A stretch of DNA of 64,000 nucleotides from JBOGOC01 sp050747525 (GCA_050747525.1 JBOGOC010000043.1:18694-82693), one strand, 5' to 3'; numbered from the stretch's first letter, positions 1 to 9,730 are shown. Program-made: numbers and translations. The notes: generated from the letters alone by a model not told the origin.

Positions 1-145
1 TCCCCGCGTCCCCCTCAGGAGCCGTGACGTCGTTGATGGTCAGGGACTGGCCCCAGCACTGTGAACCGAGCATCAGCAGCGCCACGAGCGCAAGGAACGC
101 CCGCCGGCCCAGGCCAGGCGAGAGAATTGCCGTGAAATCGTCCAT
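1..145 (-). CDS. Secreted protein, N-terminal part only (Calx-beta-like start)
   Basis: This minus-strand reading frame runs off the left edge, so only the first 48 codons are visible. It opens with ATG at 145, behind an AGAGGAAG ribosome-binding sequence. The N-terminus is a signal peptide: a short charged lead, a hydrophobic stretch rich in Ala and Leu, and a small-residue cleavage region around SQCWGQ. The mature protein begins SLTINDVTAPEGDAG, the usual opening strand of a Calx-beta domain, so a secreted or surface adhesion-type protein is the best guess. The identification rests on about 15 residues, so the domain call is inference. Confidence 0.6.
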   Translation of the reverse strand, partial: MDDFTAILSPGLGRRAFLALVALLMLGSQCWGQSLTINDVTAPEGDAG

Positions 146-348
146 CTGCGTCTTCCTCTGAAGGAGAGAGTCAAGATTCAGTGCACCCGGATTGCCGGGC
201 GCGAGGCTCGTCTTCGATCACGTCGTAGGGCACCTTCACCCGCCAGGTGGGCCTCGAAAAAACGACTGAGCGCGGCAGAGCCGGGGGGGCTGGAGATGGA
301 ACTCGCCTGCCATCAACAGGTTAGAAAGGCGGGGGATCGGAGGAGCGC

Positions 349-3282
349 TCAGCGGGTCCGGTCCGCCCAGCCGCCGAGGACCAGGACCGGGCGCGTCAGA
401 GGGGGCTCGACCGACTCGAGGCTTTTCTCGAGGAACAGGAAGCGTCCGCGGGCGGGGTCGGCGTCGAAGCGGCCGCCGGTGATCGAGATCGCCACGCGCG
501 CGAGCGCGGGTGGCCGGCCGCCGTGGTCGGGCCAGACGGGCCCCGACCGGTCCACCACGAGCTTTTCGCCTTCATCGCGCACCCGGGCGAGGTGCAGGGA
601 GTGCACCGAGGTGTTCCAGTAGTAGAGATCGGCCCCGCGCCCCCAGCGGGGCCACCGCGCGCCCCCTGTTGAAGCCTGGATCTTCTGGCCGCCTCCGGGA
701 AAGGAGCGCACGTACGCCTGGACCAGCGAGTCCACCTCGTCGGACTCGTAGGCCATCCAGCGGCCGTCCGGTGAGATCGCGGCGTTCGTCTCGTGGAACC
801 GGGACGCTGCGAGCGGCTGCGGCGGGGCCGTGGGACGGCCGGCCGCGTCGATCTCGAGCCGCATCAGGTCCCAGCCGGTCTGCGGGCGGTGCTCCTGGAA
901 CACGAGTGTCCGCCCGTCCGGTGACCAGGCGTTCGGATGCATCCGGTTGGGGCCTTCCAGCAGGACGATCGCCTCTCCTGCCTCGCCGGCCGGCAGCGAC
1001 AGCAGCCGCCAGCCTCCCTCCATCACCGCTCCCACCGCGATCCGCCGGCCGTCCGGCGACCAGGTGGGGTGGCGCGGCGACAGGCCGAACGAGAGCTGCG
1101 TGAGCGTGCCGTCCATCTTCACCAGCCAGAGATCCGACTGTCCGGTCGCGCCGGCCACCACCGCCACGCGGGCCCCGTCCGGGCTCAGCCGCGCATCCCG
1201 GAAAACGCGCGGCGCGCCCCCCAGGCGCGTGAGCACGCCCAGCCGGTCGATCCACGCGAGGAAACACTCCGGCGAGGTCGCGATGCCGGGACTGTAGAGA
1301 GCGGCGCCGGAGGCCGAGACGGCGAGGTGCGCGGCGCCGTTCTGCGGCTCATAGCGGATGTCGCCGAGGACGAGCTCCGGCTCTCCGCTTGTCTTCAGCC
1401 GCTCGGGGTCGAACGCGACCGTCCAGGCGCGGCCGCCACGGACGAACGCCAGCCGCTCTCCCGGCACGTAGCGCCCGAAGCCCGAGTTCCTGAGGATGAC
1501 GCGCCGCTCACCCGTCTCCATCGAGACCGCTTCGAGGCGCGCCTCATCGAAGCTCGCGTCCTCGACCGACGCCGTGAACAGGACCCAGCCCCCCGGCAGC
1601 GCGTCGGGCCAGCGGTGCGAGTACTCGCCGCGTGCGACATCCAGCGTCGTCAACGGCTCCGGCCGGCCCCCTTGTTCGGAAACGCGCATCAGACCGGAGG
1701 TCTGCGCCGCCATCACGATCGTGCCATCCGCGGTCCAGGTGGCTCCACGCAGGTTATTGCCCAGGTCGCACAGCGCCATCGCAGGCCCTCCGTCCCGCTG
1801 CACCTTCTTGAGCTTGCGGTCAGCGAAGAAGCCGATCCAGCGGCCGTCGGGGGAGAAGAAAGGCTGTTGTCCGCCTTCGGTGCCGGCAAGGGGGTGCAGG
1901 ACGACGTCGTCGAGCGGACGCAGGTACAGGCGCGATGCCCCTCCTTCCGCGGCCTCCACCACCACGGTCGACCCGGTGGGGTCGATCGCAAACGGGGGTG
2001 AGTAGCCGCCCGCGATCGTCACCCCCTCGGGGAAGTCGAGGCTCAGGCGCAGCGGGGGGAGAGGGACAGCCGACCTCCGTTCCGGCAGGAACGCCAGCGC
2101 GGTCACGACCGCCAGAGCTGCCGCGACCGGGACCCAGACCGCCGGCCCCACCTTCAGCCTCGCCGGCATCCGACCACCGGGCGCCGGCGTGACGCCGCTC
2201 CCCAGCTCGACGAGCTCGAGGCGCGCATCCCCGATGTGCTGTAGCCGGTCACGGGGGTCCTTCCTCAGGCAGCGCTGGAGCAGGCGGCGCACCGGCGCAG
2301 GCACGGCACCCGGCAGGGCGGGCCAGTCCGGCTCGTCACGCAGGACGGAGGCAAGGATCGCCGCGAAGGTGGGGGCAGTGAACGCCCTCTTCCCCGTGAG
2401 CATCTCGTAGAGCAGGCACCCGAAGCCCCAGATATCGGTGCGTGAGTCCACCGGGTCGCCGTTGATCTGCTCGGGGCTCATGTAGGGAGCCGTCCCCAGG
2501 ATCATCCCTGCGACCGTCGTGGGGTTCGCGGGGGGAACCGGCTCCGCACCTGCCGCCGTCTCCTTCGCCAGGCCGAAGTCGACGAGCTTCACTCGCCCGC
2601 TCGCGGCAAGCATCACGTTCGAGGGCTTGAGGTCCCGATGGGTCACGCCCTTGGCGTGCGCCTCGGCGAGCCCTTCCGCCACCTGCACCGCCACGGAGAA
2701 AGCCTCGCGCAGCGGCAGCGGCCCGCGTGCGAGCCGCTCCGCCAGCGTCTCTCCCTCGACCCGCTCGAGGATCAGGTAGGGGGCGCCGTCGAGCTGCTCG
2801 AAGCCGTAGATCGCGGCGATGTTGGGGTGGCTGAGCGCGGCGAGGACGCGCGCCTCCCGCTCGAAACGCCGCAGGCCGTCTGAGTTCCCCAGGAACGTCC
2901 CGGCCAGCGCCTTGATCGCGACCTCCCGATCGAGGGTCGGGTCGAGGGCGCAGTAGACCCGCCCCATCCCGCCCGCTCCCAAGAGCCTCCGGATCTCGTA
3001 GCGCCCCAGACGGTGCCCCGGGGGGAGGAGCGCCGCCTCCTCGCCGCCTCCCGCCTGCAGCGCGGCCGCGGCAGCGGACTCTCCCGGGAGGCCGAGCGCG
3101 CCACCGGGGCGCAGCCCATCCTCCTCTCCCTCGGCGAAGCGGAGCAGCTCCTCCAGCCTGGCGCGGAGCGCCTCGTCCCCGGCGCACGCCTCGCGCAGCC
3201 ACCGGTCGCGCTCGGCGGGCGGAAGGTCGAGCGCCTGCTGCAGGAGCGCGTCGACACGCTTCCAGTCATCCCGCTCGATCAT
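349..3282 (-). CDS. Membrane Ser/Thr protein kinase with PD40 (TolB-like) beta-propeller
   Basis: A 977-residue Hanks-type kinase. After about 90 helical residues typical of this family, the kinase domain (about 95-360) carries the glycine loop GAGGMG, Lys124 in VAIK, the catalytic HRDLKP (Asp217), DFG at 235 and the APE-like YMSPEQ. A transmembrane helix lies at about 379-399. The C-terminal 560 residues are TolB/PD40 propeller blades with repeated SPDGR motifs, placed outside the cytoplasmic membrane by the single helix. A kinase inside and a propeller outside suggests an envelope sensor, but ligand and substrates are unknown. The ATG at 3282 was chosen because it overlaps the stop of the upstream sigma gene as ATGA. 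A longer frame reaching 3495 would lie over the sigma gene and is unlikely. Confidence 0.9.
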   Translation of the reverse strand: MIERDDWKRVDALLQQALDLPPAERDRWLREACAGDEALRARLEELLRFAEGEEDGLRPGGALGLPGESAAAAALQAGGGEEAALLPPGHRLGRYEIRRLLGAGGMGRVYCALDPTLDREVAIKALAGTFLGNSDGLRRFEREARVLAALSHPNIAAIYGFEQLDGAPYLILERVEGETLAERLARGPLPLREAFSVAVQVAEGLAEAHAKGVTHRDLKPSNVMLAASGRVKLVDFGLAKETAAGAEPVPPANPTTVAGMILGTAPYMSPEQINGDPVDSRTDIWGFGCLLYEMLTGKRAFTAPTFAAILASVLRDEPDWPALPGAVPAPVRRLLQRCLRKDPRDRLQHIGDARLELVELGSGVTPAPGGRMPARLKVGPAVWVPVAAALAVVTALAFLPERRSAVPLPPLRLSLDFPEGVTIAGGYSPPFAIDPTGSTVVVEAAEGGASRLYLRPLDDVVLHPLAGTEGGQQPFFSPDGRWIGFFADRKLKKVQRDGGPAMALCDLGNNLRGATWTADGTIVMAAQTSGLMRVSEQGGRPEPLTTLDVARGEYSHRWPDALPGGWVLFTASVEDASFDEARLEAVSMETGERRVILRNSGFGRYVPGERLAFVRGGRAWTVAFDPERLKTSGEPELVLGDIRYEPQNGAAHLAVSASGAALYSPGIATSPECFLAWIDRLGVLTRLGGAPRVFRDARLSPDGARVAVVAGATGQSDLWLVKMDGTLTQLSFGLSPRHPTWSPDGRRIAVGAVMEGGWRLLSLPAGEAGEAIVLLEGPNRMHPNAWSPDGRTLVFQEHRPQTGWDLMRLEIDAAGRPTAPPQPLAASRFHETNAAISPDGRWMAYESDEVDSLVQAYVRSFPGGGQKIQASTGGARWPRWGRGADLYYWNTSVHSLHLARVRDEGEKLVVDRSGPVWPDHGGRPPALARVAISITGGRFDADPARGRFLFLEKSLESVEPPLTRPVLVLGGWADRTR

Positions 3283-3860
3283 GGTTGATTCGGCGGTCCA
3301 TAGCCCTGGAGCTGGACGCGGAGCCATGCCCGGGCGCGCAGCCAGTCCCGCTGGGCGGTGCGGAGGGAGATCCCGAGCGCCTCCGCCGTCTCCTCCTCGC
3401 TCAGATCGGCGAAGAAGCGACACTCGAAGACGCGGGCGAGGCGATCGTCGAGCGCGCGCAGCAGCTCGAGCGCCCGGTCGACGTCGAGGAGCCACTCCGA
3501 GGGTGCGGCGATCCCCTGCTCCGCTTCTTCAAGCTCCACGGGGACCTGGCCGCCGCCGCGCTTGTCCCGCAGGCGTGAGCGGGCGCGGTCGACCAGGACC
3601 TGGCGCATGGCCGAGGCGGCGATCGCCATCAGGTGCCCTCGGTCCGCGGCGGTGAGCTGCTCCGCCCCGGCGAGCTTGAGGAAGACCTCGTGGACAAGGC
3701 CGGTGGTGTTGAGGGACGCCCAGCCAGGGCCGCGGCGGAGCTGGCCTCGCGCCACCCGGCGCAGTTCCTCATAGACCATCGGGAGGAGCCGGCCGAAGGC
3801 CTGCGAGTCGCCACCCTCGTAGGCTCGGAGCAGCCGCGTCACCTCGCCCGGATCCGCCAA
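3279..3860 (-). CDS. ECF-type RNA polymerase sigma factor (TIGR02999-like)
   Basis: The protein is about 193 residues. It has region 2 (motif LVHEVFLKL, then AASAMRQVLVDRAR) and a C-terminal region 4 helix-turn-helix (LSEEETAEALGISLRTAQRDWLRARAWL). This matches the sigma subgroup that Acidobacteria and Planctomycetes pair with Ser/Thr kinases. The reading frame is open to 4136, but the extra N-terminus has no sigma homology. I therefore chose the TTG at 3860 (LADPGEVTRLLRAYEGGD), where family similarity begins and length fits; a GAGG lies about 10 nt upstream. The start is the weakest point of the call. The stop overlaps the kinase ATG (ATGA), so the two are translationally coupled and probably act in one signalling unit, with the kinase likely controlling the sigma factor. 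Confidence 0.85.
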   Translation of the reverse strand: MADPGEVTRLLRAYEGGDSQAFGRLLPMVYEELRRVARGQLRRGPGWASLNTTGLVHEVFLKLAGAEQLTAADRGHLMAIAASAMRQVLVDRARSRLRDKRGGGQVPVELEEAEQGIAAPSEWLLDVDRALELLRALDDRLARVFECRFFADLSEEETAEALGISLRTAQRDWLRARAWLRVQLQGYGPPNQP

Positions 3861-4099
3861 TGTGGCTCGCCTCGCACCAGTGCCCGCCCAGGCCGGCGGG
3901 CCTGCGAGGATACCCCCGCCCCATGTCCCTGCACAAGGGAGCCTCCACGTCATAGCCGTTATGGGCAAAGCTGCGTTCAGCCCCGTAGCGCCTATGCACA
4001 TCCCCGGGGATTCTCGGGCGCCATGCGGTCGCCTGCCCGCAAGGGGGCGCGATGCCTCGCCGCCGCCCCCAGGAATGCCCCTTGCACACAGGCCGTCCC

Positions 4100-5110
4100 A
4101 TGCCGGTAGGTACAGCAAGCGCGAGTGCGGCCCCAAGGCGCACGCTGGGTCTCGACTCCGCCGCCGCCCTCGTCGTGGGCGAGGTCATCGGCGTGGGGAT
4201 CTTCCTCACGCCGGCCGAAATGACCAAGGCTCTGGGCTCGCCGTTCTGGGTGATCATGGTGTGGCTCGTGGTGGGCGCGACAGTGTTCTGCGGCGCGCTC
4301 TGTTACGGGGAGCTCGCCGCGCGCTTTCCGGAGGCCGGCGGGGGCTACCTCTACCTGCGCGAGGCCTGGGGACCTGGCGTCGCTTTCCTCTACGGCTGGA
4401 AGAGCCTGCTCGTCATGGATCCGGGCCTCACGGCCGCGCTGGCCGCCGGCCTGGGGCGCTACGCGGCGGCGCTGGAGCCGATGGGGGAGGCCGGGCAGAA
4501 GGGGGTGGCGATGGCTGCCATCCTGATTCTGGCCCTGATCAGCGCGTTAGGTATGCGGATCGCGGGGAGCATGGTGCGTTTGCTCGCAGGGCTGAAGCTG
4601 CTGCTGCTCGTCGCGATCATCGCATGGGGATTCGCTTCGGATCGGGGGTCGTGGTCGAACTTCCAACCGTGGATGGAGCCCCGCGCGGGCTCGGCGCCTC
4701 TGGCAGCCGGCCTGGCGGGAGGGCTTCTGAGCGCGTTTTTCTCGTTCGGCGGCTTCTGGGACGTTGCCAAGATCGGAGGTGAAGTCAGGGATCCCGTACG
4801 GACGCTGCCACGGGCCCTGGCTCTCGGCGTCGGCACAGCGACGGCTGTGTACATCCTCACGAGCGCCGCGTTCATCTACCTGGTGCCGATCGAGGCAGTG
4901 AGCTCCGGGTCCGCGTTCGCGGCTCAGGCTGGCGCCGCGCTCTTCGGCGCGGACGGCGGGCGCGTCTTCGCCGGGATCGTGCTGATCGCGATCGCAGGGA
5001 GCCTGGCGGCCGTGCTGATGACCGCCCCGCGCGTCTACTTCGCGATGGCGCGCGACGGGCTGTTTCCGGCTTCCGTGGGGCGGCTTCACCCGCGTTTCGG
5101 GACCCCGTGA
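4100..5110 (+). CDS. APC-family amino acid permease, N-terminal part (frameshifted)
   Basis: This 336-residue product has the APC superfamily hallmark GVGIF at 31-35 in the first broken helix and about nine hydrophobic segments. APC permeases usually have 12 segments and over 430 residues. The frame stops at TGA 5108-5110 right after RFGTP, while the family's next residues continue in another frame from 5107 (VRAIVLQAALAC). One extra base in the C run at 5103-5106 would restore a single protein. Either the gene is truly frameshifted, or the base is a sequencing error, or the two parts are made by stop-restart at the GTGA overlap. The ATG at 4100 was preferred over 4052 because hydrophobic homology starts soon after. 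Likely role: proton-coupled uptake of amino acids or amines. Confidence 0.8.
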   Translation: MPVGTASASAAPRRTLGLDSAAALVVGEVIGVGIFLTPAEMTKALGSPFWVIMVWLVVGATVFCGALCYGELAARFPEAGGGYLYLREAWGPGVAFLYGWKSLLVMDPGLTAALAAGLGRYAAALEPMGEAGQKGVAMAAILILALISALGMRIAGSMVRLLAGLKLLLLVAIIAWGFASDRGSWSNFQPWMEPRAGSAPLAAGLAGGLLSAFFSFGGFWDVAKIGGEVRDPVRTLPRALALGVGTATAVYILTSAAFIYLVPIEAVSSGSAFAAQAGAALFGADGGRVFAGIVLIAIAGSLAAVLMTAPRVYFAMARDGLFPASVGRLHPRFGTP

Positions 5111-5447
5111 GGGCCATCGTCCTGCAGGCCGCCCTGGCCTGTGTCGTGGTGGGGCTGGCCACATTTGATGCGATCATCGCCTACTTCATCTTCGTGACGA
5201 TCGCCTTCGTGGCCCTGACCGTGGCGGGGATCTACCGGCTTCCCCGACCGGCCGGCCGCGCCAATCGAATCCCCGGGTATCCTGTGACCCCCCTGGCGTT
5301 CCTGGCGCTGCTGGCAGCACTGCTGGTGCTGCTCGCGGTCGGGCGGCCATTCGAGGCTGCCCTCGGGACGGCCGTGGTTGCGCTCGGCTATCCCGTCTAC
5401 AGGTTCGTGGTGTCTCCGCGAACGCGGCTTCCTGTGGAGGTAGACTG

Positions 5448-5448
<1 letters not shown>
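5107..5448 (+). CDS. APC-family amino acid permease, C-terminal part
   Basis: These 113 residues, with three hydrophobic helices, continue the permease encoded just upstream. The first codon is GTG, overlapping the TGA of the first part as GTGA. The sequence VRAIVLQAALACVVVG is what APC permeases show after the conserved FGTP, so this is the missing C-terminus rather than an independent gene. Its stop overlaps the next ATG as TGATG, and a GGAGG at 5436-5440 serves that next gene. The AhpD-like gene is therefore cotranscribed with the permease. Confidence 0.75.
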
Positions 5449-6008
<560 letters not shown>

Positions 6009-6117
6009 CCCGGCGGCCTCGCCCGCTCGCATGAAATGTATGAGTCCCCGCATAAGTTCGGCTCGCGACGCAGGTTCCAGGCAGCTCCATCCACTCTGGC
6101 GACGCCTCGGCCGGGTC

Positions 6118-6133
6118 TGGCATTCGCATTGCT
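6118..6133 (+). promoter_or_regulatory. Sigma-54-type -24/-12 promoter for the TonB receptor
   Basis: TGGCATTCGCATTGCT matches the RpoN consensus TGGCACG-N4-TTGCW in both invariant pairs, GG at 6119-6120 and GC at 6131-6132, with exactly 10 bases between. Transcription would start near 6144, giving a leader of about 58 nt before ATG 6202. A second site of the same layout lies before the operon at 9028. Confidence 0.55.
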
Positions 6134-6201
6134 ATGTCCCCGGCACAATGCGCCGTTCCCAGCTGGATGACAACGCTCGGGTTCCTCCGTGGAGGCTCGA
6201 C

Positions 6202-8841
6202 ATGGTGTCCCTTCGGAAGTCGTTCTGGTCCGCGGCCGCTCTCGTGGCGGCCCTGGCCATCGCGCCGGCGACGGCGCAGTCCACCGGCATCACCCTCTCG
6301 GGCAATGTCCGCAACGCGGGCAACGCCCCGATTGCCGGCGCCACCGTGACGGCCACCAACAGGGCGACCCGTGCTTCGGAGTCCGCCACCACGGGAGCGG
6401 ACGGCGCCTACTCCTTCTCGCTGCCCCCCGGCAAGTACGGCGTCGCCGTGTCGGCGTCCGGGTTCTGGGAGTCGACGCTTTCCGTCGAGATCGTGGCCGG
6501 CCGCCAGAGCCAGGCCGACTTCTCGCTCACCGCCAGGACGGAAGAGGTGGTCACCGTCACGGCCACCAAGCGCGAGACGGCTCCCATCGACGTGCCGTTC
6601 TCGCTGGCGACTCTCTCGGAGCAGGATATGCGGGATCGCGGGGCCGAGGACATCGAGGACGTGGCCGCGAACGTGGGGAGCTTCACCGTGCAGAACCTGG
6701 GCCCCGGCCAGAGCCAGGTGGCGATGCGTGGCGTCTCGGCCGGCCAGATCGCGCGCGACCAGCCGGGGGTCAAGGAGCAGGTCGGCATCTACCTGGACGA
6801 GTCGCCTGTCTCCCTCTCCCTGTTCACTCCGGATCTGGACCTGGTCGACGTGAGCCGCGTGGAAGTGCTGCGAGGCCCGCAGGGGACCCTTTTCGGAGCC
6901 GGATCGGTCACCGGAACCGTGCGCTATGTCACCAACCAGCCCCTCCTGAACACGGACGAGGGGTTCGTCGAGTTCGGCGGGGCCGGCGTCGATGGCGGGG
7001 ATCTGATCGGCGGCTTCAAGGCCGGGCTCAACTTTCCGATGGGGGAGAAGGCCGCCGCGCGCATCGTCGGGTACACCAGCCTGCTGCCCGGATACACCGA
7101 TGCGGTGCAGCCCGACCTCAGCCAGGACGACGACGTCAACGGCGGCTCCCGATCCGGCGCGCGCGCGGCGGTCACGTTGGCCCCGAACGGCAAACTGACC
7201 ATCACGCCACGCGTCGTCTATCAGAACGTCGAACAGGAGGGCTGGAACCTCACCGAGATCTACAACATCCTCGCCAATCCCTTCACCACCTCGCGCCCGA
7301 ACGTGGACTTCGATGAACTCCAGGAGTTCACGCAGCTCGACGAGTCGTTCGAGGACGACTTCGTGCTCGGCGATGTCAACGTCCGGTACGATTTCGGCCC
7401 CGTGACCCTCACCTCGATCACGTCCTACATGGATCGCAAGATTCGCATCGTGCGCGACACGACCCAATTGACGGCCAGCTTCACGGGCGGGAGCGCGGGG
7501 TTCCCGGAGCCGATCTACACGCTCGATTCGCCGCTGTTCGACCACACCGACGCGACGATGTGGACCCAGGAGCTCCGTCTGTCGAGCAACCAGACGCGCG
7601 TGCAGTGGATCGCGGGGGTCTTCTACAGCGACGGCGAGCGCGACTACGGCCAGGACGTCAAGATTCTCGGGTTCCAGGACGCCACGGGCATACCGACCGA
7701 TCTTGGTCAGCTCGCCCCGAAGGACAGCATCTTCTTCAGCGAGTTCGACTACGACCAGACTCAGATCGCGGTCTTCGGTGAGGCGACCGTGCCGGCGACC
7801 GACAAGTTCAGCGTCACCGCCGGCCTGCGCTACTACGACTACGACGAGGAAAAGGGACAGCTCGTCGACGGCCTATTCGGCAACCCGAACTACCCGGCCA
7901 GCGTGCTGTCGCTGCCAGGTGACACCGATGCCTCCGGGGTGGCGCCGCGCCTGATCCTGACGTACAAGGCGACGGACAACGCCATCCTCAACGCGCAGGT
8001 CTCGAAGGGGTTCCGCCTGGGGGGCATCAACGATCCTCTCAACGTGCCGGTCTGCTCGCCCGAGGACCTGGAAACCTTCAGCGGGTTCGACACCTGGGAC
8101 GACGAGGTCGTCTGGAACTACGAGGTCGGCCTGAAGTCACACATGGCGGCCGGCAACGCCACCTTCAACATCTCGGCCTTCTACATGGATATCACCGACC
8201 TGCAGACCACCGTCACGGCGGGCACCTGCACCTCGCGCCTGATCTTCAACGTCCCGGAGGCCCGCAGCCAGGGTGTGGAGGTCGAGTACTCGGCTTCGCC
8301 CACCCGCAATTTCGACTTCGCCATCTCGGCCAGCTACACCGATGCGGAGCTGCAATCGACGGTCACGTCCACCGACCCCAACGGCGTGGTCAGCATCGTC
8401 TCGGGCATCGAGGAGGGGAGGCGCCTGCCGACCGTCCCCCAGGTGCAGGCCGCGGCGTCGGCCATCTGGTTCCACGAGGTCGGAGCCGGCTCGCTGATGT
8501 ACGTCTCGGGCACCTACTCCCATATCGGCTCACGCTTCACGCAGGTCGGCGACGAGGACCTCGGCACGCTGAACATGCTGGACCCGGCGCTGCCGTTCAC
8601 CATCGGGGGGCCGCTGACGCAGACCACCTTCCGATACAATCCGGAGCTGCCGGCCTACGACCTGGTCAACCTGCGCCTGGGGCTGCGGCGAGCCAACTGG
8701 GACATCGGGGCGTACGTGAACAACGTGACGGACGAGCTGGCCTTCCTGGCGCTGGAGCGCGAGCGGGGAACCCTGGCCCGCATCGGCTACCTGACGAACC
8801 AGCCCCGTACTTTCGGCATCTCGGCCCGCTACAGTTTCTAG
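6202..8841 (+). CDS. TonB-dependent outer-membrane receptor
   Basis: An 879-residue outer-membrane receptor. Residues 1-26 form a signal peptide ending ATAQ. About 28-110 is a carboxypeptidase-regulatory-like beta-sandwich, often found before SusC-like receptors. About 114-126 (EEVVTVTATKRE) resembles a TonB box. The plug (about 128-245) contains the conserved VEVLRGPQGTLFGAGSVTGTV. The rest is beta-barrel, ending in Phe (RYSF) as outer-membrane proteins do. The ATG at 6202 has GGAGG six bases upstream; the frame is open to 6031, but those residues do not look like a signal peptide. The substrate cannot be read from sequence; siderophores, vitamin B12 and glycans are all possible. A sigma-54-type promoter precedes it and a strong hairpin follows. 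Confidence 0.93.
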   Translation: MVSLRKSFWSAAALVAALAIAPATAQSTGITLSGNVRNAGNAPIAGATVTATNRATRASESATTGADGAYSFSLPPGKYGVAVSASGFWESTLSVEIVAGRQSQADFSLTARTEEVVTVTATKRETAPIDVPFSLATLSEQDMRDRGAEDIEDVAANVGSFTVQNLGPGQSQVAMRGVSAGQIARDQPGVKEQVGIYLDESPVSLSLFTPDLDLVDVSRVEVLRGPQGTLFGAGSVTGTVRYVTNQPLLNTDEGFVEFGGAGVDGGDLIGGFKAGLNFPMGEKAAARIVGYTSLLPGYTDAVQPDLSQDDDVNGGSRSGARAAVTLAPNGKLTITPRVVYQNVEQEGWNLTEIYNILANPFTTSRPNVDFDELQEFTQLDESFEDDFVLGDVNVRYDFGPVTLTSITSYMDRKIRIVRDTTQLTASFTGGSAGFPEPIYTLDSPLFDHTDATMWTQELRLSSNQTRVQWIAGVFYSDGERDYGQDVKILGFQDATGIPTDLGQLAPKDSIFFSEFDYDQTQIAVFGEATVPATDKFSVTAGLRYYDYDEEKGQLVDGLFGNPNYPASVLSLPGDTDASGVAPRLILTYKATDNAILNAQVSKGFRLGGINDPLNVPVCSPEDLETFSGFDTWDDEVVWNYEVGLKSHMAAGNATFNISAFYMDITDLQTTVTAGTCTSRLIFNVPEARSQGVEVEYSASPTRNFDFAISASYTDAELQSTVTSTDPNGVVSIVSGIEEGRRLPTVPQVQAAASAIWFHEVGAGSLMYVSGTYSHIGSRFTQVGDEDLGTLNMLDPALPFTIGGPLTQTTFRYNPELPAYDLVNLRLGLRRANWDIGAYVNNVTDELAFLALERERGTLARIGYLTNQPRTFGISARYSF

Positions 8842-8859
8842 AGGCTTTTAGAACCCCCC

Positions 8860-8886
8860 CCGGGTGCATAGGTCTTATGCGCCCGG
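8860..8886 (+). terminator. Hairpin after the TonB receptor, possible terminator
   Basis: CCGGGTGCATA (8860-8870) pairs with TATGCGCCCGG (8876-8886) around the loop GGTCT. That makes 11 pairs including one G-T. The element starts 18 nt after the receptor stop. No long T run follows (CAGACATTTTCC), so it may be a weak terminator or an mRNA-stabilising stem. Confidence 0.5.
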
Positions 8887-8953
8887 CAGACATTTTCCTA
8901 CGGTGATCCGGCCGGAAGATGTCGTTTTACGGCTCCTAACCCGCCGCCTGGTG

Positions 8954-8969
8954 CGGCATATTCCTTGCA
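8954..8969 (+). promoter_or_regulatory. Sigma-54-type -24/-12 promoter for the AhpD-like/UnbV/UnbU operon
   Basis: CGGCATATTCCTTGCA fits TGGCACG-N4-TTGCW with GG at 8955-8956 and GC at 8967-8968, spaced by 10. Three positions differ from consensus, none of them in the invariant pairs. The predicted start is near 8980, 48 nt before ATG 9028. Confidence 0.5.
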
Positions 8970-9027
8970 TCTGCCTTAGCCGCACGCCACGCAGTGAAGC
9001 TGATCGCGTTCGAGGGGGGGCCAGGGC

Positions 9028-9675
9028 ATGTACCTGAAGGAAATCGAGAGCCGACCTGCCGAAGGGATGACCAAAATCGCCTTCAAGAGGTTGCGTGACT
9101 CGGGCGAAACCATCCCTGACATCCTCCATCTCTTCCGTTTCAAGAGACGGAGCACGGATCATCTGATCCGTTTCACGGAGGAAGTCATGCGTGGCCCGTC
9201 GCCCCTTTCTCCTGGAATCAGAGAGTTGATCGGGGCCTACTTTTCGAAGCGAAACCAGTATGCCTTCTGCAGCAACGCCCACGCTGCGGCCGCGACCCAG
9301 TACCTTGAAGCAGACCTTGTCGACGAGGTCCTGCACGATCTGGAGAGTTCGCGCCTGGACACGGCCCACAAGGCTCTGTTTCGTTACATCGGGAAGCTCG
9401 CGGACAACCCCACGGGTGTCACGGCCTCGGATATCAACGAGCTCAAGGAAGCCGGTTGGAGTGAGGAAGCCATTTACGACGCGCTCACCGTCGCTTCCGT
9501 CTTTCGGTTCTACAACACGTGGAATGCCGGAGCGGGGGTTCGGAGCATGACCTCCGCGGACTACCTCTACAGCGGAAAGGTGCTGAAAACGCTCGGCTAC
9601 TGCATGGATTTCAAGTTGAGGCGGCTTTTCAGGATCACGGCCAACACACTGATGACCCTGGTCAAGTCAACCTGA
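9028..9675 (+). CDS. AhpD/carboxymuconolactone decarboxylase-like protein with one active-site Cys
   Basis: A 215-residue protein of the AhpD-like fold. The active-site region reads SPGIRELIGAYFSKRNQ followed by Y78-A-F-C81-S-N-A-H85. The second Cys and the His of the usual CxxC...H motif are present, but the first Cys is Tyr. It therefore cannot make the internal disulfide of classic AhpD. It may work as a one-Cys peroxidase with an external thiol, or do different chemistry. ATG 9028 sits behind a GAGGGGGGG stretch. A sigma-54-type site lies 60 nt upstream, and the UnbV-like gene follows after 55 nt in the same direction, so the three genes probably form one operon. Confidence 0.8.
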   Translation: MYLKEIESRPAEGMTKIAFKRLRDSGETIPDILHLFRFKRRSTDHLIRFTEEVMRGPSPLSPGIRELIGAYFSKRNQYAFCSNAHAAAATQYLEADLVDEVLHDLESSRLDTAHKALFRYIGKLADNPTGVTASDINELKEAGWSEEAIYDALTVASVFRFYNTWNAGAGVRSMTSADYLYSGKVLKTLGYCMDFKLRRLFRITANTLMTLVKST

Positions 9676-9730
9676 CGCGCGAACACCCCATCCTCCACAG
9701 CGGCTGAGATGAATCCCACGGTCTCAGGTC

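Noticed and set aside
3861..4136. The N-terminal extension of the first sigma factor as real protein
   Set aside because: These 92 codons resemble no sigma region, and family length and homology begin at the TTG at 3860.
5108..5110. TGA ending the permease as a second selenocysteine codon
   Set aside because: The frame after it has no permease homology, while another frame does; a frameshift explains it.
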